Source: Gammaproteobacteria bacterium (GTDB lineage: Bacteria; Pseudomonadota; Gammaproteobacteria; Pseudomonadales; Azotimanducaceae_A). Taken from it: a stretch of DNA of 36,376 bases. Position 1 is the stretch's first letter. Each line of letters begins with the position of its first letter. The notes under the pieces are model-generated. The model had not been told where the DNA came from, did not search any database, and saw only the letters and a list, made by a program, of their open reading frames with translations. The stretch lies in NCBI GenBank assembly GCA_012960755.1, contig DUAT01000040.1, positions 1-36,376 on the forward strand. Direction: 5' to 3'. Position numbers and translations under genes: made by a program. Of this stretch, positions 27,141 through 36,299 are shown piece by piece.

Positions 27141-28137
27141 TGGCGTTTGCCTTCACGCTGTGCGCCGCTTCTGTATTCAACCTGGCGCCAAAATTCGAGA
27201 CCAGCAGGGATGCTGCCTTATTGGCCATTTCCGCCGCTGTTTCAAAAGGATCCCCGTTGCTGATCGACGCGAGAAATACTCCGGCAAAAATGTCACCGGC
27301 GCCGGTCGTATCTACAGCATCGGTTGGGGTGCCGGGTACGGTAGCCTGAGTTATTCCGTCGAACACGATGGCCCCCTTCTTACCGCAGGTCATTGCCGCC
27401 CGGTTGCAGACGGTGCATAACTTTGAAAAAGCTTCGTCTGCAGTGTTGCTGCCGGTCCATATCATTGCCTCGTCTTCATTGCAAAAAACAAGGTCAACGC
27501 CATTCTCTGCGAATTGGTCAAACGCAGGCTTGAAGTTTTCCACAATGGCAGGGTCTGAAAGTGTCAGCGAAACGGCGACTCCTGCGTCACGGGCGATCTG
27601 CTGTGCCTTGAGTGCCGCCTCAAAGGCGCTGGGTGAGGTGACGAGGTAACCCTCAATGTAAAGGAATTTTGAGTTGCGAATGGCTTCCTCGTTGAGGTCA
27701 CTCACTGAAAGTGCTTCACTGATGCCCAGGTGAGTTGTCATGGTGCGCTCAGCATCCGGCGTAACCATCGAAATACACTGGCCTGAAAATCCGTTTTCCC
27801 TGCTAGCTTCAAGATTGGTATCTACGCCGATCTTCTCCAGGTCCCGCATAAAAAAGTCACCGGTGGAGTCGTTAGCTACTTTGCAGCTATAGAAACTCGA
27901 CGCACCGAACTGTGTGACTGCCACCATGGTGTTGGCTGCGGATCCACCTCCTGACTGGTGGATCACTTCATGGCTGTGTACTTCTTCAAGCAACTGAATC
28001 AGCTTTTGACGCTCTTGCGCATTGATCAGGGTCATGACACCTTTTTGTAATTCTGCTTGCGCAATAAACGAATCATTGACTTCGTACTCGGTGTCAACCA
28101 ACGCATTACCAATGCCATAAACGTCATATTGTTTCAT
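27136..28137 (-). CDS. PfkB-family carbohydrate/nucleoside kinase
   Basis: The ribokinase-like protein has 333 residues. QSGGGSAANTMVAVTQFG (61-78) is the first family motif. DTTGAGDIFAG (276-286) is the second, with the catalytic base at Asp282 and the anion hole at GAGD. The start GIGNALVDTEYEV resembles the adenosine kinase-like branch, widespread in gammaproteobacteria, but the substrate is not settled. The TAG stop lies inside the right arm of the flanking inverted repeat. It is 18 bases downstream of hemL and probably co-transcribed. Confidence 0.88.
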   Translation of the reverse strand: MKQYDVYGIGNALVDTEYEVNDSFIAQAELQKGVMTLINAQERQKLIQLLEEVHSHEVIHQSGGGSAANTMVAVTQFGASSFYSCKVANDSTGDFFMRDLEKIGVDTNLEASRENGFSGQCISMVTPDAERTMTTHLGISEALSVSDLNEEAIRNSKFLYIEGYLVTSPSAFEAALKAQQIARDAGVAVSLTLSDPAIVENFKPAFDQFAENGVDLVFCNEDEAMIWTGSNTADEAFSKLCTVCNRAAMTCGKKGAIVFDGITQATVPGTPTDAVDTTGAGDIFAGVFLASISNGDPFETAAEMANKAASLLVSNFGARLNTEAAHSVKANAS

Positions 28138-28155
28138 GAATAACTCCGCGGATTT

Positions 28156-29445
28156 TTATGAATTGGAAAGGATGTCAAACGCTTTGGCGGCTGCAGAGAG
28201 CGTATTCTCCAGATCCTCATCACTGTGTGCTGACGATACAAACCCTGATTCAAACGGGGAGGGCGCAAGGTTTGTACCCTGGTCGAGCAAAATGTTAAAA
28301 AATTGATTGAATCTTTCAGTATCGGTATTCATCACCTGGCTAAAATGAGTTACTGGGGTGGTGCTGGTGAAGAAAAAGCCAAACATACCGCCGAGCTGAT
28401 TGGTACTAAAAGCAATTCCCGACTCGTCTGCGAGAGCCTGGAGACCTAAGGTAAGTTTCTCGGCTTTGGCGGAGAGCATTTCGAAGAACCCAGGGGCTTC
28501 AATAAGTTCCAGTGTGGCGAGCCCAGCGGTCATCGCAATCGGATTTCCAGATAGCGTGCCCGCCTGATAAACACCGCCCAGGGGCGCGACGATATTCATA
28601 ATTTCCCGTTTACCGCCAAATGCACCGACTGGCATGCCACCACCGATGATCTTTCCCAGGGTGGTAAGGTCAGGCGTGACTCGATAAGTACTTTGCGCCC
28701 CGCCAAGCGCGACCCGAAACCCCGTCATGACTTCATCAAAAATCAGTACAGCACCGTACTTGTCGCAGACGGTTCGAAGGGTCTGCAGAAAACCATCCAC
28801 TGGCGGAACACAGCCCATGTTCCCGGCAACGGGTTCTACAATAATGGCTGCGATCTCGTCACCGGCTTGCTGAAAAGCTTGCTCAACCTGCTCGGGATTG
28901 TTGTATTCAAGTGTAATGGTATGTTCGGCGACACTCTTTGGCACGCCCAGGGAATCGGGCTCACCGAGTGTTAATGCGCCAGAACCTGCTTTTACCAGCA
29001 GTGCATCCGAGTGACCATGATAACAACCCTCGAATTTTACGATCTTGTCTCTACTGGTATATCCCCGCGCAACCCGAATGGCACTCATGGTGGCTTCGGT
29101 GCCGGAGCTCACCATTCGAATCATTTCGATGGCGGGCATAATCGCCCGGACCTTGTTGGCGAGTATTGTTTCTATTTCAGTTGGCGCACCAAAGCTGAGA
29201 CCGTCCACCAGTGCCCGTTGAATTTTTTCCAGTACCTGTGGATGAGCGTGGCCAACGATCATCGGTCCCCAGCTGCCGATATAATCAATGTACTGCTTGT
29301 CATCTTCGTCAATCAGATATGCCCCCAGACCCTTTTTGAAGAATTTAGGTTGACCGCCCACTCTTTGGAAAGCGCGGACAGGGGAATTCACACCGCCGGG
29401 CAGTACCTTTTGGGCCTCTTCGAACAATATGGCTGATCGGGACAT
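28156..29445 (-). CDS. hemL: Glutamate-1-semialdehyde 2,1-aminomutase
   Basis: HemL converts glutamate-1-semialdehyde to 5-aminolevulinate, the first committed tetrapyrrole precursor in the C5 pathway. Diagnostic stretches are [48 protein letters not shown] and [18 protein letters not shown]. The PLP lysine is Lys265, the same number as in E. coli. The 429 residues equal the family norm. In many pseudomonads thiE/thiD lie beside hemL; they are absent here, and a PfkB kinase follows instead. Confidence 0.97.
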   Translation of the reverse strand: MSRSAILFEEAQKVLPGGVNSPVRAFQRVGGQPKFFKKGLGAYLIDEDDKQYIDYIGSWGPMIVGHAHPQVLEKIQRALVDGLSFGAPTEIETILANKVRAIMPAIEMIRMVSSGTEATMSAIRVARGYTSRDKIVKFEGCYHGHSDALLVKAGSGALTLGEPDSLGVPKSVAEHTITLEYNNPEQVEQAFQQAGDEIAAIIVEPVAGNMGCVPPVDGFLQTLRTVCDKYGAVLIFDEVMTGFRVALGGAQSTYRVTPDLTTLGKIIGGGMPVGAFGGKREIMNIVAPLGGVYQAGTLSGNPIAMTAGLATLELIEAPGFFEMLSAKAEKLTLGLQALADESGIAFSTNQLGGMFGFFFTSTTPVTHFSQVMNTDTERFNQFFNILLDQGTNLAPSPFESGFVSSAHSDEDLENTLSAAAKAFDILSNS

Positions 29446-29543
29446 GACTTTTTTCTATTCTTGCTCACCGGGTGCGCATTCAAACACTCATCCGGATCTG
29501 ATTCAATTCACTTTAAGAAATGAGCGAAACATCCACGGCGATG

Positions 29544-31289
29544 TCAGCCCTGGTAGTAGGACTCGATGTCTTCACGGGTCACTATTCCGACCACGGAATC
29601 GAACATTGGCGAACTGATCCGATTGACATAAAGGGCTTGCAGGCCCGTATCGTTCAACACGTCCAGTGCTTCCTGCAGTGTCGCCTGGAGCAGAATCGGC
29701 GCCACATCTTTTCGGGTCGCGGGAATCTCGTTAAGGTCAATTTGCTCACGTTGGGCGCCTGCTAAAAATGCAGTCAGGTCGAGCGTACGAAGGATAAACA
29801 CGGGTCCGTTTTCGTTATCAGCGGGGTCGCTGTCGTTCACCAGAAGCCAGTCAGGGCTTGCCTCTATGATTTTCATCGCCTCAGGCCGACTGATCTTAGC
29901 GCTTACCCTTTCGAAACTTCGAGACATAATTGAAGCCACCGCAGACCTGTTTAGTGCCATGGATAAGGGATTTTGCCGAAACTCAAGACCTATCATTTCC
30001 ATTTGCATCAGAAATACAGACTTCATGTGAAAGACCTGGCCCGATGTCATGTTGGCAACAATGATCACCAGCATTGCTGGCAGAATGATGCCCGGGTTCT
30101 GGGTCAGTTCCATCACTGCCATCAGCGCTGCGAGCGGGGCTTGTAACACGGCTCCCATCATTGCTCCCATACCCAGGATGACATAATAACCAGCCGGTGC
30201 GGCCAGATCCGGTGCGATTAGCGCACCTATGTACCCTAAAACACCACCGGCGGTTGCGCCGATAAATAAAGCTGGACCGATAACGCCAACCGGCACACCC
30301 AGGCCAATGGTGATTGCGGTCGCGATGATTTTTAAAACACAGGCCAGCAACAGTACATAGATTGTCAATTCACCACTGTGTGCCAACAAAACTGTGTCAT
30401 AACCTATACCGAGGATTTGTGGACTCGCCAGTGCGATAAGCGCGGTTGCCAGTCCGGCTATCAGCATACGGACCCAATGCGACTCGGGTGCGAATTGGTG
30501 TATTTTTTTCACCAGGTAGACAAAAGTGGCGGCCAGGGTACCGATGACGACACCCTCAACAATTAGAAACGGCAGGTTATAGAAATTGTTGATGGTGTTA
30601 CCCAGTGATGTGCTGAACAAGCTGCTTCCATAGACGGACGGATTTATCAAAGTGGCGATCACGGCCGCCAGGATTACGGGAATGAACCCAGCGATGGTGT
30701 ACTCCATGAGGATGACTTCCATAGAGAATATGACACCGGCAATGGGCGTGTTAAAAGAAGCAGAAATAGCCGCTGCTGCGCCGCATCCGACGAGTATTCG
30801 GATACTGTTATTGGGCAACTGAAGTGACTGCCCCAGTAGGCTGCTACAGGCCGCCCCAAGGTGAATTGCAGGTCCTTCCCGGCCGCCTGACTGGCCGGTA
30901 CCAAGCGCGATGATGCCACCAATGAATTGTGTCACCGCGTTCTGCCAGGGCATATGACCCTGGTGCCTGCCCAGTCGCTCCAGGACATGGATAACGCCGA
31001 CTCGTCGAGTGACCGTAGGTATCAATGAAAACAATAGCGCCAGAAGGACTCCACCCATAAGCGGTAGAGCGAATCGGGAAGTCACCGGCAGGGACTCGAA
31101 TGCCTCAGAACCCTCGTCCAGTAGATATTCGAGGGGAATCTCCATTAGTCCCCTGAATACCAGAATCACCAGTCCCGTTACGATGCCTGAACAAATACCC
31201 AGCAAAGCGAATTGCGGCACAGAGTCGATGGATGCAAGTGCCCTGCGAAAACCGCTGATAGAATACCTTGATGAGGATTGTTGGGGCAC
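29544..31289 (-). CDS. ClC-family chloride channel/transporter with C-terminal CBS domains
   Basis: The 581-residue integral membrane protein has about ten or more hydrophobic segments. The ion-path motif GQSGGREGPAIHLGAA contains the gating glutamate Glu138 in GREGP. The filter motif GVPVGVIGPALFIGA is also present. The first half lacks the GSGIP serine motif of the E. coli antiporter, having GRHQGHMPW instead, as in ClcB-like proteins. Residues after about 450 form paired CBS-like modules ending GIVTREDIESYY, which may sense nucleotides. GTG start at 31289 with a poor Shine-Dalgarno sequence; a slightly later start is possible. It lies 98 bases upstream of hemL. Confidence 0.9.
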   Translation of the reverse strand: MPQQSSSRYSISGFRRALASIDSVPQFALLGICSGIVTGLVILVFRGLMEIPLEYLLDEGSEAFESLPVTSRFALPLMGGVLLALLFSLIPTVTRRVGVIHVLERLGRHQGHMPWQNAVTQFIGGIIALGTGQSGGREGPAIHLGAACSSLLGQSLQLPNNSIRILVGCGAAAAISASFNTPIAGVIFSMEVILMEYTIAGFIPVILAAVIATLINPSVYGSSLFSTSLGNTINNFYNLPFLIVEGVVIGTLAATFVYLVKKIHQFAPESHWVRMLIAGLATALIALASPQILGIGYDTVLLAHSGELTIYVLLLACVLKIIATAITIGLGVPVGVIGPALFIGATAGGVLGYIGALIAPDLAAPAGYYVILGMGAMMGAVLQAPLAALMAVMELTQNPGIILPAMLVIIVANMTSGQVFHMKSVFLMQMEMIGLEFRQNPLSMALNRSAVASIMSRSFERVSAKISRPEAMKIIEASPDWLLVNDSDPADNENGPVFILRTLDLTAFLAGAQREQIDLNEIPATRKDVAPILLQATLQEALDVLNDTGLQALYVNRISSPMFDSVVGIVTREDIESYYQG

Positions 31290-31427
31290 GAGTTCAACTT
31301 TGAAATTGTCTCCGGTGAGGATATTCGATGGATGTCCAAAGATCGACTGTTCATTCCCCCGGTAGGCCTGTTCAGCAGGCTAGTCGCTTATTCCAGGGGG
31401 TTTTCTGCTAAACTCGTTAGCGTTTTT

Positions 31428-31443
31428 GATAATTAGGCCTAAT
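31428..31443. promoter_or_regulatory. Palindrome and possible -10 box before the DUF6776-like gene
   Basis: GATAAT (31428-31433, 5/6 to TATAAT) overlaps the perfect 12-base palindrome ATTAGGCCTAAT (31432-31443), which ends three bases before the GTG start. No good -35 is seen. A regulator site or a leaderless-type start is possible, but evidence is thin. Confidence 0.3.
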
Positions 31444-31445
31444 GC

Positions 31446-32183
31446 GTGGCGGCGGTAAAGGGTAGCAAACAATACCAGATGGTCGTCGTTCCCTATCGAC
31501 CATTTCAGCGAGCAGGCATTTTTTGTATATGTCTTGCTATCGCTGCGACGTTCACCTGGCTGACTTATCACTATGGGTTGACCGAAGGTTTGGCGACAAA
31601 AGTAGAAGTCATCAAGGAAAAAGAGCAACTTCGTAAGCAACTGGCTGAAAGAGACCAGTTGGTGAAAGAGCTCAGGCGGGAAGTCGCGGAACGCAAATTA
31701 GGCGGCCAGGTAGATTCCAAAGCTAACGAGGAAGTAAGACAAACCGTCGAGAATCTGCAAGGACAGATTGCTGCTCTCAATGAAGAGGTTCGTTTTTACA
31801 AGGGTGTGATGTTACCGAATGTTGAAGAGCAAGGTTTACGGATAGAAAGACTGGATGTGAAATCTGGGGCTAATCGCAATACGTTCAATTATAGTCTGCT
31901 GCTAACCCAGATTGTTGAGAAGCACGACTATATCCAGGGTGGAGTAGAAATTACTGTCGTTGGCCGGCAGGGTGGTGATGAGAGAGAATTGTTGTTGGAT
32001 GTGCTGAACCAGGAAAATCAGAAATCAATTCGATTCCGGTTTCGATATTTTCAGAATATCAATGGTGAGTTGAGTGTTCCCGATGGATTTGAGCCGACAC
32101 AGATCATGGTCGTGGCAAGGTCCTCGGGTAGGAATACCCAGCGACTCGAAAAGAAATTTGACTGGCTATTAGACGGAGACTAG
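31446..32183 (+). CDS. DUF6776-like single-pass membrane protein with coiled coil
   Basis: This 245-residue protein has one membrane segment (about 25-42, GIFCICLAIAATFTWLTYHY), a long coiled coil (about 52-118, heptads rich in Glu, Lys, Leu and Arg), and a C-terminal beta-rich domain ending RLEKKFDWLLD. It resembles the DUF6776 family found beside bactofilin and erpA in pseudomonads; function unknown. The topology suggests an inner-membrane anchor with a periplasmic domain. The GTG start at 31446 has no clear ribosome binding site, and an in-frame ATG at 31479 would also keep the membrane segment. Confidence 0.75.
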   Translation: MAAVKGSKQYQMVVVPYRPFQRAGIFCICLAIAATFTWLTYHYGLTEGLATKVEVIKEKEQLRKQLAERDQLVKELRREVAERKLGGQVDSKANEEVRQTVENLQGQIAALNEEVRFYKGVMLPNVEEQGLRIERLDVKSGANRNTFNYSLLLTQIVEKHDYIQGGVEITVVGRQGGDERELLLDVLNQENQKSIRFRFRYFQNINGELSVPDGFEPTQIMVVARSSGRNTQRLEKKFDWLLDGD

Positions 32184-32185
32184 TT

Positions 32186-32701
32186 GTGTTTGGAAAAAGT
32201 AAAGGCAACGAATCAGGCATCACCCTAATCGCGAACAATTGCAAATTGTCGGGTGATGTCCATTTTAGCGATCACTTACTGGTGAATGGCACCGTCAAGG
32301 GTAATATTTATGCTCTCGAAGGTAGCAGGGCCATTGTGACCATCAGCGAGAAAGGCAAGGTTGAGGGTGATATCCGCGTACCTAATGTCATCGTGAACGG
32401 CAGGGTATATGGTGATATCCACTGTGATAAGCATATTGAATTAGCCACCCGGGCTGAGATCAAGGGGAATGTTTTTTACAACCTGATTGAAATGGTGATG
32501 GGCAGTCGGGTTGATGGGAATCTCGTACACGTCAAGAACGGCAAAGAAGTGAAACTTGAACCCGAAACTGTCGATACAGGCCAGGTCGTTGAAAAAACCA
32601 CGGAATATACAGGAGCGTCTACCCAGACCAGTGTTGATACCCTCAATGTTTCCATACCGGAAAATCCAGTCTCGCAGGCTGACGGAGGATATCGGGCATA
32701 G
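32186..32701 (+). CDS. Bactofilin-family cytoskeletal protein
   Basis: The 171-residue protein has a central right-handed beta-helix pattern (about 15-110) of repeating hydrophobic and Gly residues: SGDVHFSDHLLVNGTVKGNIYA, then KGKVEGDIRVPNVIVNGRVYGDIHC. This is the bactofilin (DUF583) signature. The tail is acidic and Thr/Ser-rich. Bactofilins polymerise without nucleotide and scaffold cell-wall enzymes. GTG start with GGAG seven bases upstream and only two bases after the preceding gene, so the two are translated together and may work together at the envelope. Confidence 0.92.
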   Translation: MFGKSKGNESGITLIANNCKLSGDVHFSDHLLVNGTVKGNIYALEGSRAIVTISEKGKVEGDIRVPNVIVNGRVYGDIHCDKHIELATRAEIKGNVFYNLIEMVMGSRVDGNLVHVKNGKEVKLEPETVDTGQVVEKTTEYTGASTQTSVDTLNVSIPENPVSQADGGYRA

Positions 32702-32776
32702 AGAATCTGAAGCTATTACATAGTATTCACGCTGTTCTGGCTTGTTTTTCTGTTTCGAAAACCCATATTGATAGTT

Positions 32777-33142
32777 ATGACTGATACAACTGATATACCG
32801 AGAACTCATACTCCAGTTGGAATGACGTTTACCGACCAGGCAGCGGGTAAAGTTAAAACGCTGATTGAAGAGGAAGAGAACGAGAATCTTAAACTGCGGG
32901 TCTTTGTCACCGGTGGAGGTTGTTCAGGATTCGAGTACGGCTTCACCTTTGATGAGGACATGGAAGACGACGATACCGCGATTGATAATAAGGGTGTTAC
33001 GTTGGTGGTCGATGCGTTGAGTTATCAATATCTGGTCGGAGCGCAAGTCGACTTTAAGGAAGATCTTCAGGGTTCCAGATTTGTTGTCACGAACCCGAAC
33101 GCAACCACAACCTGTGGTTGTGGCAATTCGTTTGCCGTCTAG
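32777..33142 (+). CDS. erpA: Iron-sulfur cluster insertion protein ErpA
   Basis: ErpA is an A-type carrier that delivers Fe-S clusters, for example to isoprenoid synthesis enzymes. The three ligand cysteines are Cys49 ([12 protein letters not shown]), Cys113 and Cys115 ([10 protein letters not shown]), with the same spacing as E. coli ErpA. I prefer ATG 32777 to TTG 32768, giving 121 residues. No clear Shine-Dalgarno sequence is seen. It lies 75 bases after the bactofilin gene. Confidence 0.95.
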   Translation: MTDTTDIPRTHTPVGMTFTDQAAGKVKTLIEEEENENLKLRVFVTGGGCSGFEYGFTFDEDMEDDDTAIDNKGVTLVVDALSYQYLVGAQVDFKEDLQGSRFVVTNPNATTTCGCGNSFAV

Positions 33143-33156
33143 CAGGTTCCAGCAAC

Positions 33157-33198
33157 TGAGCTAAACCAATTCACCGTTGAGTTTGCAGCTCATTTTTT
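33157..33198 (+). terminator. Terminator after erpA, inside the 3' end of the mepM-like gene
   Basis: TGAGCT-AAAC (33157-33166) pairs with GTTT (33181-33184) and AGCTCA (33187-33192), with a two-base bulge. Six T (33193-33198) follow directly. It would end the erpA transcript within the convergent peptidase gene. Confidence 0.6.
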
Positions 33199-34502
33199 GA
33201 AACCATCGCGTAGCCCTTTTTCCCTGTAACTGACTCAAGTCGCGCCAGCACTGGTTGCGTAAACTGCACAAATTTTAACAGGTCAGATTTTGAGATAGAC
33301 TCCGCTTTAGGCAGTTTTACTGTCCGTGGATTGCGCTGTACTCCCTTCACAAGAAACTCATAGTGAAGATGAGGCGCTGTTGCCCATCCAGTGGAACCGA
33401 CATAGCCGATGGCCTGTCCTTGACTTACAGACTTACCTGCTCTGATGCCTTTGGCAAATGCAGACAAGTGCAGATATTTTGTTGCGTACTGTTCGCCATG
33501 TCGAATGACCACGTACCGACCCGATGCGCTATTTTGTCGAGCGATGGTGACTTTACCGTCTCCAGAGGCGAGCACTGGTGTGCCACGTTTCGCGGCGTAG
33601 TCAGTACCCCGGTGGGGCATGACTTTCTTATGTATCGGGTGCAGGCGTCTGAGGTTGAAACTCGAGCTTACATGGGAAAAATGGACGGGATCGCGAAGAA
33701 AGGCCTTACGCATGCTCCGGCCCTCTGGTGTGTAGTAGTTTTTGCGGCCGTCCGCATCCTCATACAAAACCGCGGTATATGTCTTGCCCAGATTCTTGAA
33801 CTGGGCCGCAAGGATTCCACCTTCCTGCACTTTCTCACCTTCTATGTAAATGTCCTCGTACAATAGTGTGAATGTATCACCCTGTCGAAGGTCCAGAGCG
33901 AAACTGATGTCCCATTGAAAAACATAGCTTAACTGCATTATCAGGTTGTCCGAGAGTCCGGATGCTTTTCCAGCATGATAGAGAGAGGGTTTTGCAGCAG
34001 TTATTTTTGCGGTTTTGTATGAAATAAGGATTTCGGGCTCGTAAAGGTCCCATTCTGATGAAAACCCGGCTTCAGTCCTGGTAACAACCAGTGTCTTGAG
34101 CGGGGTCTCTTCATAACGCAACGTTTTTATATCACCTTCGTGATCAATCTCGAATTTAAGGATTTGCCCCGGCAGTATTTTTGCCAGAACCTTGACCTCT
34201 CGGCCGAGTGCCATAATGTCACTGAGCTCTGTTGCTGATAATCCGACCCTGGAAAAAATAACCGAGAGGCTATCGCCTGGGCGAATAGTGATTTCGTTCC
34301 AATCCGTCAGGTTGATTTTTTGAACTTCAACAGGTTCCGGTGCTAAGACGACGGTGGGTTTGTCAATGTCCTTAATCGATAAAGAGACGGGTACATTCGT
34401 AATACCCTGGGTCTCGTTTGCTGGCAGCATGCCGATAACCACCACTAGGGACACTGCCAGGATCAAGGCGGTCTTCAGATGCAAATTTGGGTATTTGTTC
34501 AT
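33171..34502 (-). CDS. mepM: MepM-like M23 peptidoglycan endopeptidase
   Basis: The 443-residue protein has an N-terminal signal/anchor segment (about 10-26), a LysM/OapA-like region (about 70-120, WNEITIRPGDSLSVIFSRVGLSA) and a C-terminal M23 LytM domain. Zinc and catalytic residues are His297 and Asp301 (PHRGTDYAA) and His378-X-His380 (PHLHYEF). The complete set predicts an active enzyme that cleaves meso-DAP/D-Ala cross-links to let the wall expand. I name it mepM from domain plan and motifs. In P. aeruginosa a similar peptidase gene lies between erpA and tyrS. Confidence 0.88.
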   Translation of the reverse strand: MNKYPNLHLKTALILAVSLVVVIGMLPANETQGITNVPVSLSIKDIDKPTVVLAPEPVEVQKINLTDWNEITIRPGDSLSVIFSRVGLSATELSDIMALGREVKVLAKILPGQILKFEIDHEGDIKTLRYEETPLKTLVVTRTEAGFSSEWDLYEPEILISYKTAKITAAKPSLYHAGKASGLSDNLIMQLSYVFQWDISFALDLRQGDTFTLLYEDIYIEGEKVQEGGILAAQFKNLGKTYTAVLYEDADGRKNYYTPEGRSMRKAFLRDPVHFSHVSSSFNLRRLHPIHKKVMPHRGTDYAAKRGTPVLASGDGKVTIARQNSASGRYVVIRHGEQYATKYLHLSAFAKGIRAGKSVSQGQAIGYVGSTGWATAPHLHYEFLVKGVQRNPRTVKLPKAESISKSDLLKFVQFTQPVLARLESVTGKKGYAMVSKNELQTQR

Positions 34503-34863
34503 AAAGCAGTAAGCTACATTCTTTTATTGTTGTTGATTGTCATAAAATGCTGCTAAGTATCTAAAACATATGAATTTAATTAAAATAGATTAGATTTGTC
34601 AAACACTAATGTGCCTGGTAAGCGTAAATAGTCGAATGGTTCACAAAATTCTGCCATCTGACCAAAATTTCGGCTTGAATTTCTCAGTACTTACTGTATT
34701 TTGGCGCCTCTTCAATCCTCCCCATGTCCAGTGAGAGAGGAGAAGATTACCGGAAGTCAATGGTCATTTATATGACACGGACCGGTAACTTGCGCAATTC
34801 CCGGGATTTTTGTTCACGAGAAGGTGCTAATTGTAGTTATGGACTGTAGTAAAGCGTTACGTA
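34503..34863. other. Divergent mepM/tyrS intergenic region
   Basis: These 361 bases hold no gene. The half next to mepM is very AT-rich. Nearer tyrS there is a two-tier dyad: ACCGG (34749-34753) pairs with CCGGT (34782-34786), and GTCAT (34763-34767) with ATGAC (34772-34776). A looser CCTCT/AGAGG pair precedes it. The dyad may be a tyrS leader structure. I could not place a confident tyrS promoter. Confidence 0.5.
34574..34602 (-). promoter_or_regulatory. Candidate sigma-70 promoter for the mepM-like gene
   Basis: On the minus strand a perfect TTGACA (34602-34597) is followed after 17 bases by TTAAAT (34579-34574, 4/6). The surrounding DNA is AT-rich. The predicted start is near 34567, about 65 bases before the ATG. 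Confidence 0.4.
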
Positions 34864-36183
34864 ATGGGAAATATCAGCATGGCAATTAATACGGACCTAC
34901 TTGATCAACTTAGATCACTCGGCCTGATTTCGCAGGTAAGCAGTGAAGCCGAATTAGCCCTGCATCTGGCAACCGGAACCAGAACAGTATACTGCGGTTT
35001 TGATCCCACCGCTGACAGCCTGCATATTGGCAATCTGGTGCCATTGCTGGCCCTACGCCGGTTCCAGCTGGCGGGCCACCGACCTATTCTTCTGGTCGGC
35101 GGGGCCACTGGGATGATCGGAGACCCGGGGGGTCGTACCTCCGAAAGGGAGCTCAAGCCTGCAGACGTCGTCAAGGCCTTCGTCACGAAGATCAGGGAAC
35201 AGGCGAGCCGTTTCCTTGATTTTGATTGTGGTGAGAATTCAGCCATCGTTGTTGATAACGCCGAATGGACGCAGAATCTATCGGTGATTGGCTATCTGCG
35301 GGACATCGGAAAACACTTCAGCGTCAATACCATGGTTCAGAGGGAATCAGTCAAACGTCGCCTGGAAGATGAAGAATCAGGCATCAGCTACACAGAATTC
35401 AGCTATATGATCCTGCAAGCCTATGATTACGTCATACTGAACCAGAAGTATAACTGCAGCATTCAAATGGGCGGTAGCGACCAATGGGGCAATATCGTTT
35501 CAGGGATTGATCTGATCAGGCGTATGAATGCCAATCAGGCTTTTGCGATCACCTATCCGCTTGTCACTAATGCGGACGGCACAAAATTTGGCAAAAGCAT
35601 GGGTAATGCCATTTGGATCGAGCCTGAGAAGACATCCCCATACAGCTTTTACCAATTTTGGCGTAATTGTGCTGATGCTGATGTATTAAAGTACCTGAAG
35701 ATATTTACCTTTTTAGGAGCTGAAGAATTTGATCGGCTTTCTGCCGCGCACGATCAGGATCCTGGTATGCGAACAGCCCACGTTGCGCTCGCTCGTGAAG
35801 TGACCAGGCTTGTTCATGGCGACGAAGGGGTCGATGCCGCCGAGAGAATCAGCGAGGCACTTTTTACAAATCAGCTAACTGGTCTGTCAGAAGCAGATCT
35901 GAGCCAGGTCGCCCAGGACGGGCTGCCAACGACTGAGATAAAGAAGCAATCCGTATCTCTGGTACAGGTATTGGTGGACTCTGGTTTAGCCGTGACTCCC
36001 CGTGGGGAAGTAACCCAGGGTCAGGCCAGGAAGCTGATCAAAAGTAACGCTGTATCTGTCAATGGTGGAAAAATAACTGATACGGAATTCGAACTCGATG
36101 CTGCGGCGGCATTGTATGGTCGTTATCAAGTCGTGCAGAAAGGGAAGAAGAACCATCATCTGGTAGTAATGAACCCTGATTGA
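34864..36183 (+). CDS. tyrS: Tyrosyl-tRNA synthetase
   Basis: TyrS charges tRNA-Tyr. It is a class I synthetase with CGFDPTADSLHIGNL (HIGH equivalent HIGN) and TKFGKSMGN (KMSKS equivalent KFGKS). The QMGGSDQWGNI motif is diagnostic for TyrS. The C-terminal S4-like domain (about 370-435) binds tRNA. The ATG at 34864 gives 439 residues. A second in-frame ATG at 34879, with GGGA eight bases upstream, is equally or more likely and shortens it by five. Confidence 0.96.
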   Translation: MGNISMAINTDLLDQLRSLGLISQVSSEAELALHLATGTRTVYCGFDPTADSLHIGNLVPLLALRRFQLAGHRPILLVGGATGMIGDPGGRTSERELKPADVVKAFVTKIREQASRFLDFDCGENSAIVVDNAEWTQNLSVIGYLRDIGKHFSVNTMVQRESVKRRLEDEESGISYTEFSYMILQAYDYVILNQKYNCSIQMGGSDQWGNIVSGIDLIRRMNANQAFAITYPLVTNADGTKFGKSMGNAIWIEPEKTSPYSFYQFWRNCADADVLKYLKIFTFLGAEEFDRLSAAHDQDPGMRTAHVALAREVTRLVHGDEGVDAAERISEALFTNQLTGLSEADLSQVAQDGLPTTEIKKQSVSLVQVLVDSGLAVTPRGEVTQGQARKLIKSNAVSVNGGKITDTEFELDAAAALYGRYQVVQKGKKNHHLVVMNPD

Positions 36184-36210
36184 ACGGCATTTGACAATTC
36201 CAGCTTTGCG

Positions 36211-36241
36211 GCGTTGAAAATCCAACGCTCGTGCGTATAAT
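36211..36241 (+). promoter_or_regulatory. Strong sigma-70 promoter of tRNA-Ile
   Basis: TTGAAA (36214-36219) and a perfect TATAAT (36236-36241) are 16 bases apart, followed by the GC-rich ACCGCTCCTCGC, the discriminator type of stringently controlled stable-RNA promoters. A dyad GCGTTG (36211-36216)/CAACGC (36223-36228) overlaps the -35 box. The predicted start is near 36248, 52 bases before the tRNA. DksA, also encoded in this window, acts on such promoters. Confidence 0.8.
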
Positions 36242-36299
36242 ACCGCTCCTCGCTATGGGTGGTGACAAAAACCACTTTAGTAAAACGTGATTTTAGTTG

